From contig JBCCXA010000003.1 in NCBI GenBank assembly GCA_039192515.1, positions 94,202 through 158,201 of the forward strand: a stretch of 64,000 nt of DNA. Reading direction: 5' to 3'. This document shows, in pieces, positions 8,328 to 16,536 of the stretch. The notes beneath the pieces are model-generated. The model did no database searches. It saw only the letters and a list, made by a program, of their open reading frames with translations, and had not been told where the DNA came from. The position numbers and the translations under genes are program-made. The DNA comes from Verrucomicrobiota bacterium (GTDB taxonomy: Bacteria > Verrucomicrobiota > Verrucomicrobiia > Methylacidiphilales > JBCCWR01). How positions within the stretch are numbered: position 1 is the first letter of the stretch; every line of letters begins with the position of its first letter.

Positions 8328-8871
8328 ACCCCTCCCTTTTTGGTTTTTGCTGAAGTGAAATGATCTTGTTTGCTTTTGTGCTAGTGACTTTATTCATAGC
8401 GTCTCGTAGTTTTTGTTTGCCTCTAGATAACCTAGACATAATCGTTCCAACAGGTACCTCCAGTATCTCAGCTATATCTTGATAAGAATGTTGTTGTAAA
8501 TAGAACAAGCTAATGGGCGCTCGATAGATCTCTTCTAATTCAGAGAGTGCCTGGAGGACTAATTTAGAGTCAATCGCCTTCACAACTGAGGACTCAATCG
8601 CAACCTCATCGTAATGAGCTTCTGTCAGTTCCTCCTGGGGATAGCGCTTTATTTTGCGCTGCCTTCCAATAAACTCCCTGTAGAGTGTTGTAAAAAGCCA
8701 AGTTTTCACCTTTGATTTATCACGCAATTGGTGTCCCTTAGCCGCCCACAACGAAAAAGTTTGCTGAACTAGATCACTAGCATCATCCTGATTGCGAGAT
8801 AGGCTAATGCCAAAACGGAACAGAGGCTGGTAAAACTGGTCCACTAAGTGCTGAAAATCAATATCAGTCAT
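8317..8871 (-). CDS. ECF-family RNA polymerase sigma factor
   Basis: A 184-residue protein with sigma region 2 (about residues 10-75: DDASDLVQQTFSLWAAKGHQ, then KTWLFTTLYREFI) and region 4 (about 105-160: LSELEEIYRAPISLFYLQ, then IAEILEVPVGTIMSRLSRGK). There is no region 1.1 or 3, as in ECF sigma factors. It directs RNA polymerase to a small regulon under control of the downstream anti-sigma factor. It diverges from the receiver-PP2C gene, leaving 129 bases for two promoters. Confidence 0.93.
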   Translation of the reverse strand: MTDIDFQHLVDQFYQPLFRFGISLSRNQDDASDLVQQTFSLWAAKGHQLRDKSKVKTWLFTTLYREFIGRQRKIKRYPQEELTEAHYDEVAIESSVVKAIDSKLVLQALSELEEIYRAPISLFYLQQHSYQDIAEILEVPVGTIMSRLSRGKQKLRDAMNKVTSTKANKIISLQQKPKREGYGS

Positions 8872-8967
8872 TTCTTATCGGTATGAGTTGGATTTTATGC
8901 ACTTATTCCAGGAAGAATCAAATAAAGTATAAGCTTCTCGCATATTCATCCGAGATGTCAATTGGGA

Positions 8968-8986
8968 GCTATCTTATCAAGATAGC
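8968..8986. promoter_or_regulatory. Inverted repeat upstream of the receiver-PP2C gene
   Basis: GCTATCTT (8968-8975) and AAGATAGC (8979-8986) are perfect complements around a 3-base centre. The site lies 14 bases before the ATG at 9001. It could be an operator or a 5'-UTR hairpin that hides the ribosome-binding region; the sequence alone cannot say which. Confidence 0.4.
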
Positions 8987-9000
8987 CAGCCAACCGCTAT

Positions 9001-10593
9001 ATGATGAGCGAGATCGACACGCAAGGACTGGCAGAAAAACCCCGCAGGATACTTTTGGTAGATAACGAGGCTTGTAGCCTTGAATATCTCAAGGCCTGCC
9101 TAAAGAAAGTCGATTGCGCCTATGACACAGCATGTAATAATCGCGAGGCTAAAGATATTATTAGCCGCGCTAGTGCTTCTAGCTTTCATTGCATCATTAC
9201 CAATTGTGACATAGCTGAGGAAAACACTATTGAACTCATCGAATGGATAAAAAATGTTGATGAGACATTATCTACGGTAATTATTGCGGATCCTAGAGAA
9301 AAAGAATTTGGCACAGACACATTACGCAAAGGAGCTTCTGATTATCTCGAAAAGCCCGTGCCGCCCAAGCTCATTGCCGAAGTCGTCAACCGCCTATGCA
9401 ATCTTACGAAACAGCAGCGATCCTTCAGAGTCTCACACTTTGCGGTCTCCGAACTAGCTAATTTACAGTCAAATTTTTGCCAATCGAAGAAGATTCCCGG
9501 CACAAAAGGACTCGATCTCTTTTATTTGCCTAAGCATGAATTGGGAGGTGATTTCTTAGATATCGTTCCTATTTCACCTACTTGTTATGCAATAACTTGC
9601 GCCGATGTCTCAGGCCACGATCTCAAAGCTGCCTACATTTCATCTTACTTTCAAGGGATGGCGCGTGGAATGTTACAAAAAGGCGCAGCTCTCCATGAAG
9701 TCATAGAAAGTATTAACCACATCCTACTCAAAGAATGGAATAGTTTGGAGACTTCACAAAAAGGGTGTGTCAATTTTTCTCTAGCTGCTGCATTTACACT
9801 CATAGATACTGAGACTGGCTCAGCAGAAATTTATAATTGCGGGTTCCCTGCCCCTATACTGGTAGATAAAGATGGTGTTACCTATTTTTGGGAGGATGGC
9901 TCTCAACCTTTAGGATGGTTTGAAGAAGGAATTTTCAGCCACAGCTCGTATTTACTAAAGGATATCAACTATATTATTATGCATACAGACGGTCACAGTG
10001 ACCTTGCAGATAGTCTAGACATTCATCCCATGAGCCTTGCATACTGGTTGCTCAATCTAGAAACAAAACAAGAACACTACGAAATAACGAGCTTAGCTAC
10101 TGACGACATCCTACTTGCAAATGTTAATTTAAATAAAAATGAAGAGGGTTTTTTCCCCATCTTTCAGCAAAAGCTTACACAACTGGATATCCCACGGATC
10201 GATACCGTGCAGAGTGAATGGGAGCGTTCTCTTATCTTTGCCTTGCCCCAAGAAGAGATTGAACCCCGCATGAATGATATACTCCTTTGCTGTAGGGAAA
10301 TCACGCTTAACGCATTGAAACATGGTTGTACGGATGCCGAAGGCAGCTTCTGTGATGTCACTTTTTCTTATCAAAAAGCTAGTAACATATTATCTGCCTG
10401 GATTGATGATCATGGTCCTGGATTTGAGTTTAATAAACAGGAGGTACTTGCCGAAATGGGAACTATGTTAATACAAAAATCACATATTAGCCTAGGTCTC
10501 ATTACAGTCAGCGGCCTTTCTGACGATATACAAAATATTAGAAATGGTTCATGCACACGCATGAATTTTAAACTAGGACACACAAATTTATGA
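9001..10593 (+). CDS. Receiver-PP2C phosphatase-HATPase regulator (RsbU/RsbW-type fusion)
   Basis: A 530-residue three-domain protein. Residues 15-135 are a response-regulator receiver with a kept KP (EKPV), but Asn68 stands where the phosphorylated Asp is expected (CIITNCD). Residues about 165-375 are a SpoIIE/RsbU PP2C phosphatase with GGDF, ADVSGHD and TDGHSD. Residues about 400-525 are an RsbW-like HATPase with an N-box (EITLNALKHG) and DDHGPGFEF. It therefore carries both a phosphatase and a kinase for a STAS protein, and the next gene, overlapping by 4 bases, encodes one. It probably runs a partner switch. The receiver may be unphosphorylated or use Asp70. Confidence 0.9.
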   Translation: MMSEIDTQGLAEKPRRILLVDNEACSLEYLKACLKKVDCAYDTACNNREAKDIISRASASSFHCIITNCDIAEENTIELIEWIKNVDETLSTVIIADPREKEFGTDTLRKGASDYLEKPVPPKLIAEVVNRLCNLTKQQRSFRVSHFAVSELANLQSNFCQSKKIPGTKGLDLFYLPKHELGGDFLDIVPISPTCYAITCADVSGHDLKAAYISSYFQGMARGMLQKGAALHEVIESINHILLKEWNSLETSQKGCVNFSLAAAFTLIDTETGSAEIYNCGFPAPILVDKDGVTYFWEDGSQPLGWFEEGIFSHSSYLLKDINYIIMHTDGHSDLADSLDIHPMSLAYWLLNLETKQEHYEITSLATDDILLANVNLNKNEEGFFPIFQQKLTQLDIPRIDTVQSEWERSLIFALPQEEIEPRMNDILLCCREITLNALKHGCTDAEGSFCDVTFSYQKASNILSAWIDDHGPGFEFNKQEVLAEMGTMLIQKSHISLGLITVSGLSDDIQNIRNGSCTRMNFKLGHTNL

Positions 10594-10922
10594 TAACCCA
10601 TACACTTAACGCCAGCAGTCAAGAGTTGGTTCTTACATTTCCAGGAGATTTGCTTAGCACAAATGCTAATGAGCTCAATGATGAAATCACCAGTCTTTGC
10701 AAAAATGGCGAATCATCTTCTAAATGGAACACCCTGACATTAGATCTTAAAAATGCTAGAATGATCGACTCTATAGGGTTGAACTTGCTGGTCTGCTTAG
10801 TCAAAGACATCAAAGAGAAAAAAGGCCAACTAAAGGCTCTGATTACAAGCCGAACTATCTATCGGACATTTTTAGCAACAAGGCTAGATAGGTCTATCGA
10901 AGTCGTTTTTAACGAGCGTTAA
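10590..10922 (+). CDS. STAS-domain anti-sigma factor antagonist
   Basis: A 110-residue single STAS domain of the SpoIIAA/RsbV type. The motif MIDSIGLNLL places the phosphorylatable Ser at residue 61. Its ATG overlaps the stop of the receiver-PP2C-HATPase gene (ATGA), so kinase, phosphatase and substrate are co-translated. In this family the dephosphorylated STAS protein binds the kinase or anti-sigma factor and releases an output. The output partner is not evident; the divergent ECF/anti-sigma pair is nearby but is not of the usual RsbW type. Confidence 0.9.
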   Translation: MITHTLNASSQELVLTFPGDLLSTNANELNDEITSLCKNGESSSKWNTLTLDLKNARMIDSIGLNLLVCLVKDIKEKKGQLKALITSRTIYRTFLATRLDRSIEVVFNER

Positions 10923-11000
10923 TAACAAAGTGTTTGATTAAATATTTAAAAACATTTTTTACTTTCCGCAAAAAACTACTTATGGCTTGATAAGTGCCTC

Positions 11001-11378
11001 GTGCAAAACATACTTTTTCTATCATTGTTTATTATTCTTTGCTATCTACCTGTACATGCGAGAAAAATCCCAGAGCCTTTCATACCAGAATCACAGCAAG
11101 TACGCCTTAGCGACAAACACAAAGATGATTGGGTTAGAGTGCTTATACAGCCAAATGGCTGGGGACGAACTCCTGAGGCAGCAATTGCCGACCTTGAGCG
11201 CGTTATGCGAATCTATCAAAATAAACCTGGATTCATTCTCTACGATTACAAAAAGGTTATTGCTTTTTCCAAATATCTTTACCAGTGTGATGGTCAATGC
11301 TCCTACCTTACTAAAAGAGGCTTGCGTTCACGCCGAGTTAAGCATGGTGCAAGATATTATACCTCCACAAAAAAATAA
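11001..11378 (+). CDS. Small secreted protein of unknown function
   Basis: A 125-residue protein from a GTG start, chosen because it gives a clean signal peptide (MQNILFLSLFIILCYLPVHA, then RKIP). The mature part is basic and has two Cys (YQCDGQCSYL) that may form a disulfide, with a C-terminal KKGL/RSRR-like basic stretch. No domain is recognised. A longer overlapping frame (10987-11436) lacks a signal peptide and looks like a shadow. Confidence 0.6.
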   Translation: MQNILFLSLFIILCYLPVHARKIPEPFIPESQQVRLSDKHKDDWVRVLIQPNGWGRTPEAAIADLERVMRIYQNKPGFILYDYKKVIAFSKYLYQCDGQCSYLTKRGLRSRRVKHGARYYTSTKK

Positions 11379-11475
11379 ATTTCTTCATATTCTTCATTTT
11401 TCAGACATAACTATGAGAGTAGCAAACGTCAATTAAATCACCATTTTTTGGAATTAAGTCAACTGGAGAGTGACG

Positions 11476-12714
11476 ATGGAATCAGATCTCACACCATACT
11501 ATAAGACACTAGGGTTACTTCCCGGGGCAACAGAGAGCCAAATCCAGGAAGCCTACCAAGAGCTTAATAGTGTCTGGCACCCTGATCGGTTTTCCCATGA
11601 TTCTCAACTATACGAGCAAGCAAAACATCAACTCAAAACCATCAACATTGCCTACAGTCGCCTCTGTACGGCTAATGTGATCACTGACACAAGAACTATT
11701 GAGATAGAAGCGAGTGGAGTCTCTGCTGTTGAAAATGCGAAGTTTGAGCAAGCCGAGCAAGAACTCTCTAAAATCAGCACGACGATCACTCCTAACACTA
11801 GAAAAAACAAGCAGAATGTCGCTAAGGAGACAAAGACCATTCAGTCATCCGGCAGACCCATCATGCGGTTGCGTTCCAATATTAAAAAGGAACCCGTCAC
11901 TGTCTTTGAAACATTAAAATCTCCTAAGATCACAAATACGGAAACTCCACAATCAACTCAACAGATACCGCCACTCGCTCGACCAAGATGGAACTATCCA
12001 AAGACTTTCATTATAATCCTCCTCTTGCTCCTGAGCTTATTGGCAGTAGGTGGTTTCTATTTATATGATCCCAATCCATCATTTGATCTAGCAGATCATC
12101 AACCAGTGATCCAAGATGAAGTATTAACTGGTAAAACAAACATAGATCAAACAAAAGATGAGCCTGAAATCACACTTGTCCATGATCAAAATAATTCCAT
12201 AACAACAGCGGTAACAGCTGACAAAAAAACCAAAGGAAAATCTCAGGATTTGCCTATTGTAGCTGAACAAAAAAGTGAGCTTACCAGCCAGGATCCTGCA
12301 CAATCTACTCAACCTAGTTTCATAACCATTGGTTCTACTTATGAAGATGTAGAACGCATTCAAGGGACTCCTTCATCTAGAACAACCGAGCAATGGAACT
12401 ATCGATTTTCCCACATCATTTTCGACAATGGAAAGGTCTCAGCCTGGACTAATACTGAAAACATACCACTTCGAGTGCAACTGCTTCCCGAAAAAACCAT
12501 CAACCCAATACCCACCTATTTTACTTTCAACTCTACAAAAGATGAAGTGCTAGCCATACAAGGAACTCCTACAGTAATTACCGATCAGTATGTATGGAGA
12601 TACGATTTCTCTACGATTATCTTTAATGATCAGGATCGTGTCATCCAATGGGTAGAAGACCCCTCCAATCCAAGCAGCTTAAAGGCCAGAAAAATTCATT
12701 CTCCTGGCCTCTAG
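11476..12714 (+). CDS. J-domain membrane protein with two SmpA/OmlA-like repeats
   Basis: The 412-residue product starts at ATG 11476, chosen over GTG 11470 because GGAG lies 7 bases before the ATG. Residues 5-65 are a DnaJ J-domain with the HPD tripeptide at 35-37. Residues about 175-198 form one membrane helix (FIIILLLLLSLLAVGGFYLY). The exported C-terminus has two copies of a 45-residue unit, ITIGSTYEDVERIQGTPSSR and FTFNSTKDEVLAIQGTPTVI, each followed by W.YrFs.IIF. These recall SmpA/OmlA-type folds. The J-domain implies recruitment of a DnaK-type chaperone on the cytoplasmic side. Confidence 0.78.
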   Translation: MESDLTPYYKTLGLLPGATESQIQEAYQELNSVWHPDRFSHDSQLYEQAKHQLKTINIAYSRLCTANVITDTRTIEIEASGVSAVENAKFEQAEQELSKISTTITPNTRKNKQNVAKETKTIQSSGRPIMRLRSNIKKEPVTVFETLKSPKITNTETPQSTQQIPPLARPRWNYPKTFIIILLLLLSLLAVGGFYLYDPNPSFDLADHQPVIQDEVLTGKTNIDQTKDEPEITLVHDQNNSITTAVTADKKTKGKSQDLPIVAEQKSELTSQDPAQSTQPSFITIGSTYEDVERIQGTPSSRTTEQWNYRFSHIIFDNGKVSAWTNTENIPLRVQLLPEKTINPIPTYFTFNSTKDEVLAIQGTPTVITDQYVWRYDFSTIIFNDQDRVIQWVEDPSNPSSLKARKIHSPGL

Positions 12715-12769
12715 ACAGAAAGATAGAAATCTAGCTTTAAACTTCAGCAGTGAAAGGCACCATATACCT

Positions 12770-13783
12770 ATGATAGTTGTTTTTCGACCCAATACTTCAC
12801 AAACAGATATAGATAAAGTGACTGAAGAAGTCACAAAGCTAGGATATACTCCTCATCTTATTCAAGGAGATATCCAAACGGTAATAGCTGCCATTGGAGA
12901 TGAACAAACACATGCTACTTTAGAGGCACTCAATACATGGACCTGTGTCGAATCCGTTTTACGGGTTCAAAAACGTTACAAACTTGTCAGCCGTGAAGGA
13001 CGAAGCGGGACCGTTATATCTGTAGGTAACCTTAAAATAGGAGAGGGCCAAGAACTGGCAGTAATGGCAGGGCCTTGCTCGGTTGAAAGTGAAAAACAAA
13101 TCATAGAAACAGCATCTAGAGTCAAGGAAGCTGGAGCAAAAATACTCAGAGGTGGCGCCTTTAAGCCTAGGACTTCTCCCTATGAATTCCAGGGCCTAGG
13201 TGCTGAGGGTCTAAAATTACTTGCTAAGGCACAAAAGGAAACCGGCCTTTACATCATTACCGAACTCCTTGCAGAAGAGGATGTTGAGCTTGTGGCTCAG
13301 TACGCTGATATTTTACAAATAGGCACCAGAAACGCTCAAAACTTTAGATTACTTACCGCAGCTGCGAAAACTGGCAAGGCCATCCTTCTTAAAAGGGGTA
13401 TGAGCATGAAAATAGAAGAATGGCTCCTTGCTGCAGAGTACATTCTATCAAACGGTAATCCGAATGTTCTGCTATGTGAAAGGGGCATTCGGACTTTCGA
13501 AACCTACACGAGAAACACTTTAGATCTATCTGCTGTCGCTATAGCAAAACAAGAATCCCATCTACCTGTGATTGTAGATCCGAGCCAAGGATGCGGTAAA
13601 GCCTCTCTAGTGACTGAAATGTGTAAAGCCGCAGTTGCACTAAACACCGATGGTCTGCTCATCGAAGTTCATCCGAATCCAGCCGAAGCCCTCAGTGACG
13701 GACAACAACAAGTAGATTACGCAACTTTTGAGAGTTTAGTAAAACAGCTCCAGCCCTTTCTAGAATTGATGAATCGCAAGTAA
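12770..13783 (+). CDS. aroF: 3-deoxy-7-phosphoheptulonate (DAHP) synthase
   Basis: A 337-residue class I-beta DAHP synthase. An N-terminal ferredoxin-like regulatory domain (1 to about 70) precedes the barrel with MAGPCSVESEKQI, LRGGAFKPRTSPYEFQG, QIGTRNAQNF and LLKRGMS. It condenses phosphoenolpyruvate and erythrose 4-phosphate in the first step of the shikimate pathway. The N-terminal domain in this class can confer feedback inhibition. Its neighbours are regulatory, so no aromatic operon is apparent. The symbol aroF is the usual one for this type. Confidence 0.95.
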   Translation: MIVVFRPNTSQTDIDKVTEEVTKLGYTPHLIQGDIQTVIAAIGDEQTHATLEALNTWTCVESVLRVQKRYKLVSREGRSGTVISVGNLKIGEGQELAVMAGPCSVESEKQIIETASRVKEAGAKILRGGAFKPRTSPYEFQGLGAEGLKLLAKAQKETGLYIITELLAEEDVELVAQYADILQIGTRNAQNFRLLTAAAKTGKAILLKRGMSMKIEEWLLAAEYILSNGNPNVLLCERGIRTFETYTRNTLDLSAVAIAKQESHLPVIVDPSQGCGKASLVTEMCKAAVALNTDGLLIEVHPNPAEALSDGQQQVDYATFESLVKQLQPFLELMNRK

Positions 13784-13876
13784 AACTCCCTTAGGCTCTT
13801 CACTTTCCGGGACAACAAAAAGATAAGTTCCTCTTTGACTGTCACATTATAATCGATAATAATTTTTATTTGTTTT

Positions 13877-15340
13877 ATGGCTAAAAAAGGCAAGCAAACC
13901 ATACTGATTATTGACGATGAGGAGGATGTCCATTATTCCTTCGAACGTTTATTCTCCAAGGAACCGATCAAAATACTTACCTCCAACAATGGAGATGAAG
14001 GCATCAAGATTGCAAAAAAAGAAGCTCCCGATGTCGTTGTCATGGATATTCGGATGGGACGCCAAAATGGACTTGATGTATTACGAGATCTAAAACGTTC
14101 AAACCCTAAGCAGTTAGTTATTATGATGACTGCTTATGGCACTTCCCAAACAGCAATTGAAGCGATGAAACTAGGAGCCTTTGATTATATTCTTAAACCC
14201 TTTGATATTCCTCAGCTCCAAGAACTTCTTCAGCGCGCTTTAGATGCCGCTAATGCAGCCGATAACATGGTATCACTTCCAGTCAAGCTAGACCAAGATG
14301 ACTTTCGCACTGGTATTGTAGGATCCGCTCCATCTATGCAACAGGTATACAAACTTGTTGGACAAGTTGCACCGTCGGGCGCTACCGCGCTTATCACTGG
14401 CGAAAGTGGCACTGGCAAGGAACTGGTTGCTAGAGCTATATACGCCAATAGCAAACGTTCTAACAAAACGTTTATTGCGATTAACTGTGCCGCGATTCCT
14501 GAGAATCTCTTAGAATCTGAACTCTTTGGACATGAAAAGGGATCCTTTACAGGTGCAGTTAGCCAAAGAATTGGTAAATTCGAACAGTGCGATGGCGGCA
14601 GCTTATTTCTCGATGAAATAGGGGAGATGCCTATGCCTATTCAATCAAAGCTCTTGCGTGTTCTTCAAGATGGAGAGTTTACACGCGTTGGCGGAAACCA
14701 AACTTTCAAAACGGATGTTCGTATCATCGCTGCTACGAATAGAAATCTCTGGCAGGCAGTGCAAAAGAAAGAATTTAGAGAGGATCTTTATTACCGTCTT
14801 AATGTCGTCACTATCAAGCTGCCTCCGCTTAAAAACCGGGTAGAGGACCTACCGAGTCTGGTTTCATATTTTATCAACAAATGGCGTCACCGCAATAACA
14901 GCGGAGCTAGCCATATCTCTCAAGAAGCACTAGAGATCATTAGTAATTACAATTGGCCAGGTAATGTGAGAGAGCTCGAGAACTGTATCCAAAGGGCTAT
15001 GGTTCTCGCCACAGGAGACACGATTCTTCCGCAAGACTTGCCATTTGAAATTGCTCAATCAGCTGCTCAAAGCCAAGCCGATACACCTGTATCCGATAGT
15101 CCTCAAATTCCCTCTCCGCTTAATAACACAGATCGGGCCTATGATCTTCTTTTTCAAACAGCACGCCAAGACCCTGATTTTCAGCTGCTGCCCTCTGCAG
15201 AGAGAGAATTTATTATACGCGCACTTGAGCTTACTAGCGGAAACCAGGTTAAAGCATCCGAGCTACTCGGCATTACACGCGCAACGCTTCGCAAAAGAAT
15301 TGAGAAATTCGCTATACAGAAGAGTATGAAAATATCCTAA
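13877..15340 (+). CDS. NtrC-family sigma-54 response regulator
   Basis: A 487-residue protein. It has an N-terminal receiver with acidic pocket IIDDEED and phosphoacceptor Asp57 (VVMDIRM). The AAA+ domain carries Walker A GESGTGKE (about 175-182) and the sigma-54 contact loop as GSFTGA (about 222-227), a mild change from GAFTGA. A Fis-type helix-turn-helix sits at the C-terminus (KASELLGITRATLRKRIEKF). It should activate sigma-54 promoters when phosphorylated. No histidine kinase gene lies beside it. The next gene starts 14 bases after its stop. Confidence 0.95.
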   Translation: MAKKGKQTILIIDDEEDVHYSFERLFSKEPIKILTSNNGDEGIKIAKKEAPDVVVMDIRMGRQNGLDVLRDLKRSNPKQLVIMMTAYGTSQTAIEAMKLGAFDYILKPFDIPQLQELLQRALDAANAADNMVSLPVKLDQDDFRTGIVGSAPSMQQVYKLVGQVAPSGATALITGESGTGKELVARAIYANSKRSNKTFIAINCAAIPENLLESELFGHEKGSFTGAVSQRIGKFEQCDGGSLFLDEIGEMPMPIQSKLLRVLQDGEFTRVGGNQTFKTDVRIIAATNRNLWQAVQKKEFREDLYYRLNVVTIKLPPLKNRVEDLPSLVSYFINKWRHRNNSGASHISQEALEIISNYNWPGNVRELENCIQRAMVLATGDTILPQDLPFEIAQSAAQSQADTPVSDSPQIPSPLNNTDRAYDLLFQTARQDPDFQLLPSAEREFIIRALELTSGNQVKASELLGITRATLRKRIEKFAIQKSMKIS

Positions 15341-15354
15341 CCACGGTAACAGTA

Positions 15355-16470
15355 ATGAGTGAACCGGCAAGCACCTCCATACCAATCGAATTCAATGATG
15401 AGATCAATTCGCGTATCTTGTCTATATCAGAAGATAAGATTCAAGGTTTTGTCAGAAAGCCAATGGAAGAAATTGCAAGGCTATCCGGAGTGAAGCTAGA
15501 AACGGTCATTGAACGCATTCAAGCTATGCTGCAAGCTGGGACAATCAGACGTGTTCGCCAAACACTTATGTCTGTTAATTTAGCGCCTGGGGCTTTAGTC
15601 GCCTGGAAGTGCCCAGAAAAAAAACTGGTAAGTGCTTTTAATTACATGTGGCAACAGGATCCATTTTCAGGGCACGTAGTTTTTCGTTCAACTGATACCG
15701 TATCAGCCGGCTCGGACTACAAATTATGGACGACTCTAAAAGTCCCTCAAGGCTATTCAATGGATAAGCATTGCGAGATTCTCATGAGTAAAACAGGCGC
15801 TACAGCTTATCGACTTATGCCTGCAAAAGGCGTTTTTGCATTGGGAGTTGGACACGTTCGACGTAAAGAAATTCTTCCTGGCGCTAAGATCGAGGGAAAA
15901 GCCAAAATGATGAAGACCTCGGTCACGAAATTAAATGAAGAAGAATGGAAAATTCTTTTAGGTCTTAAAAGAGAATTCAAGCCTGAAGAAATCACTCCAA
16001 ATTTATGGCTGGTACGAGCCAAGGAAATTGGCATTGATTTCGAACGTTTCTGTGAAGTAGCCAAGAATCTAAACGATCGAGGAGTTATTGGTCGTTTTTC
16101 AACTTTCTTAGAACACGTTAAACCCTCTAAAGGGGGACAGCGCGTCACTCGATTTAATGGGTTATTTCATTGGGCAGTGCCCCAAGATAGAGTTCATGAA
16201 GCTGGCACTGAAATTGGTAGGCATCATATCCTAACGCATTGCTACTGGCGAGAAGGAGGCCCCGAATTTAAAAATGTCAACATCATGGCCGTTGCCCATG
16301 GAACAGAGAAAGCGCTTACGCTTGAGCATAAAGCAGCTATTGACAAGCACTTAGAGAACATTGGCATGCCTGTGAGCTACACCAACGTATTTTGGGGAGG
16401 AAAAAGCGAAATCAAACCCTCAGAAATCCATCCTCAAGCCTATGCTCAATGGTTAAAATCTGTTAAGTAA
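15355..16470 (+). CDS. AhbA/AhbB-like (siroheme decarboxylase-type) double Lrp-fold protein
   Basis: A 371-residue protein built from two Lrp/AsnC-like halves, each with a helix-turn-helix-like part and a ferredoxin-like part. The first half has MEEIARLSGVKLETVIERIQ and AGTIRRVRQTLMS; the second has LNDRGVIGRFSTFLEH and HCYWREGGPEFKNVNIMAVAHG. The last motif resembles the hCY.R...yN...M.Hg pattern of siroheme decarboxylases AhbA and AhbB, which form a heterodimer in the alternative heme/heme d1 route. Here both halves are in one chain. No other heme gene is nearby, so the function stays open; a regulator is the alternative. Confidence 0.6.
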   Translation: MSEPASTSIPIEFNDEINSRILSISEDKIQGFVRKPMEEIARLSGVKLETVIERIQAMLQAGTIRRVRQTLMSVNLAPGALVAWKCPEKKLVSAFNYMWQQDPFSGHVVFRSTDTVSAGSDYKLWTTLKVPQGYSMDKHCEILMSKTGATAYRLMPAKGVFALGVGHVRRKEILPGAKIEGKAKMMKTSVTKLNEEEWKILLGLKREFKPEEITPNLWLVRAKEIGIDFERFCEVAKNLNDRGVIGRFSTFLEHVKPSKGGQRVTRFNGLFHWAVPQDRVHEAGTEIGRHHILTHCYWREGGPEFKNVNIMAVAHGTEKALTLEHKAAIDKHLENIGMPVSYTNVFWGGKSEIKPSEIHPQAYAQWLKSVK

Positions 16471-16496
16471 GCCTTATTTTATCAAGTTAAATATTT

Positions 16497-16524
16497 TAAC
16501 AATCAACCCCTTTACTGCCGATAT
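16497..16524 (+). promoter_or_regulatory. Possible sigma-28-like promoter before the amidase gene
   Basis: GCCGATAT at 16517-16524 matches the flagellar sigma (FliA/SigD) -10 element exactly. A near -35, TAAC at 16497-16500 (consensus TAAA), lies 16 bases upstream. The start codon is at 16537, which leaves a very short leader. This is a motif match only. Confidence 0.35.
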
Positions 16525-16536
16525 TTAGTGGTATAA

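Noticed and set aside
8868..8884. ACCGATAA before the ECF sigma gene, like a sigma-28 -10
   Set aside because: No TAAA lies at about 15 bases upstream; the nearest is only 11 bases away.
10987..11436. 149-residue frame overlapping the secreted small protein
   Set aside because: It has no signal peptide or domain, while the overlapping frame at 11001 has a clean signal peptide, so this is taken as a shadow.
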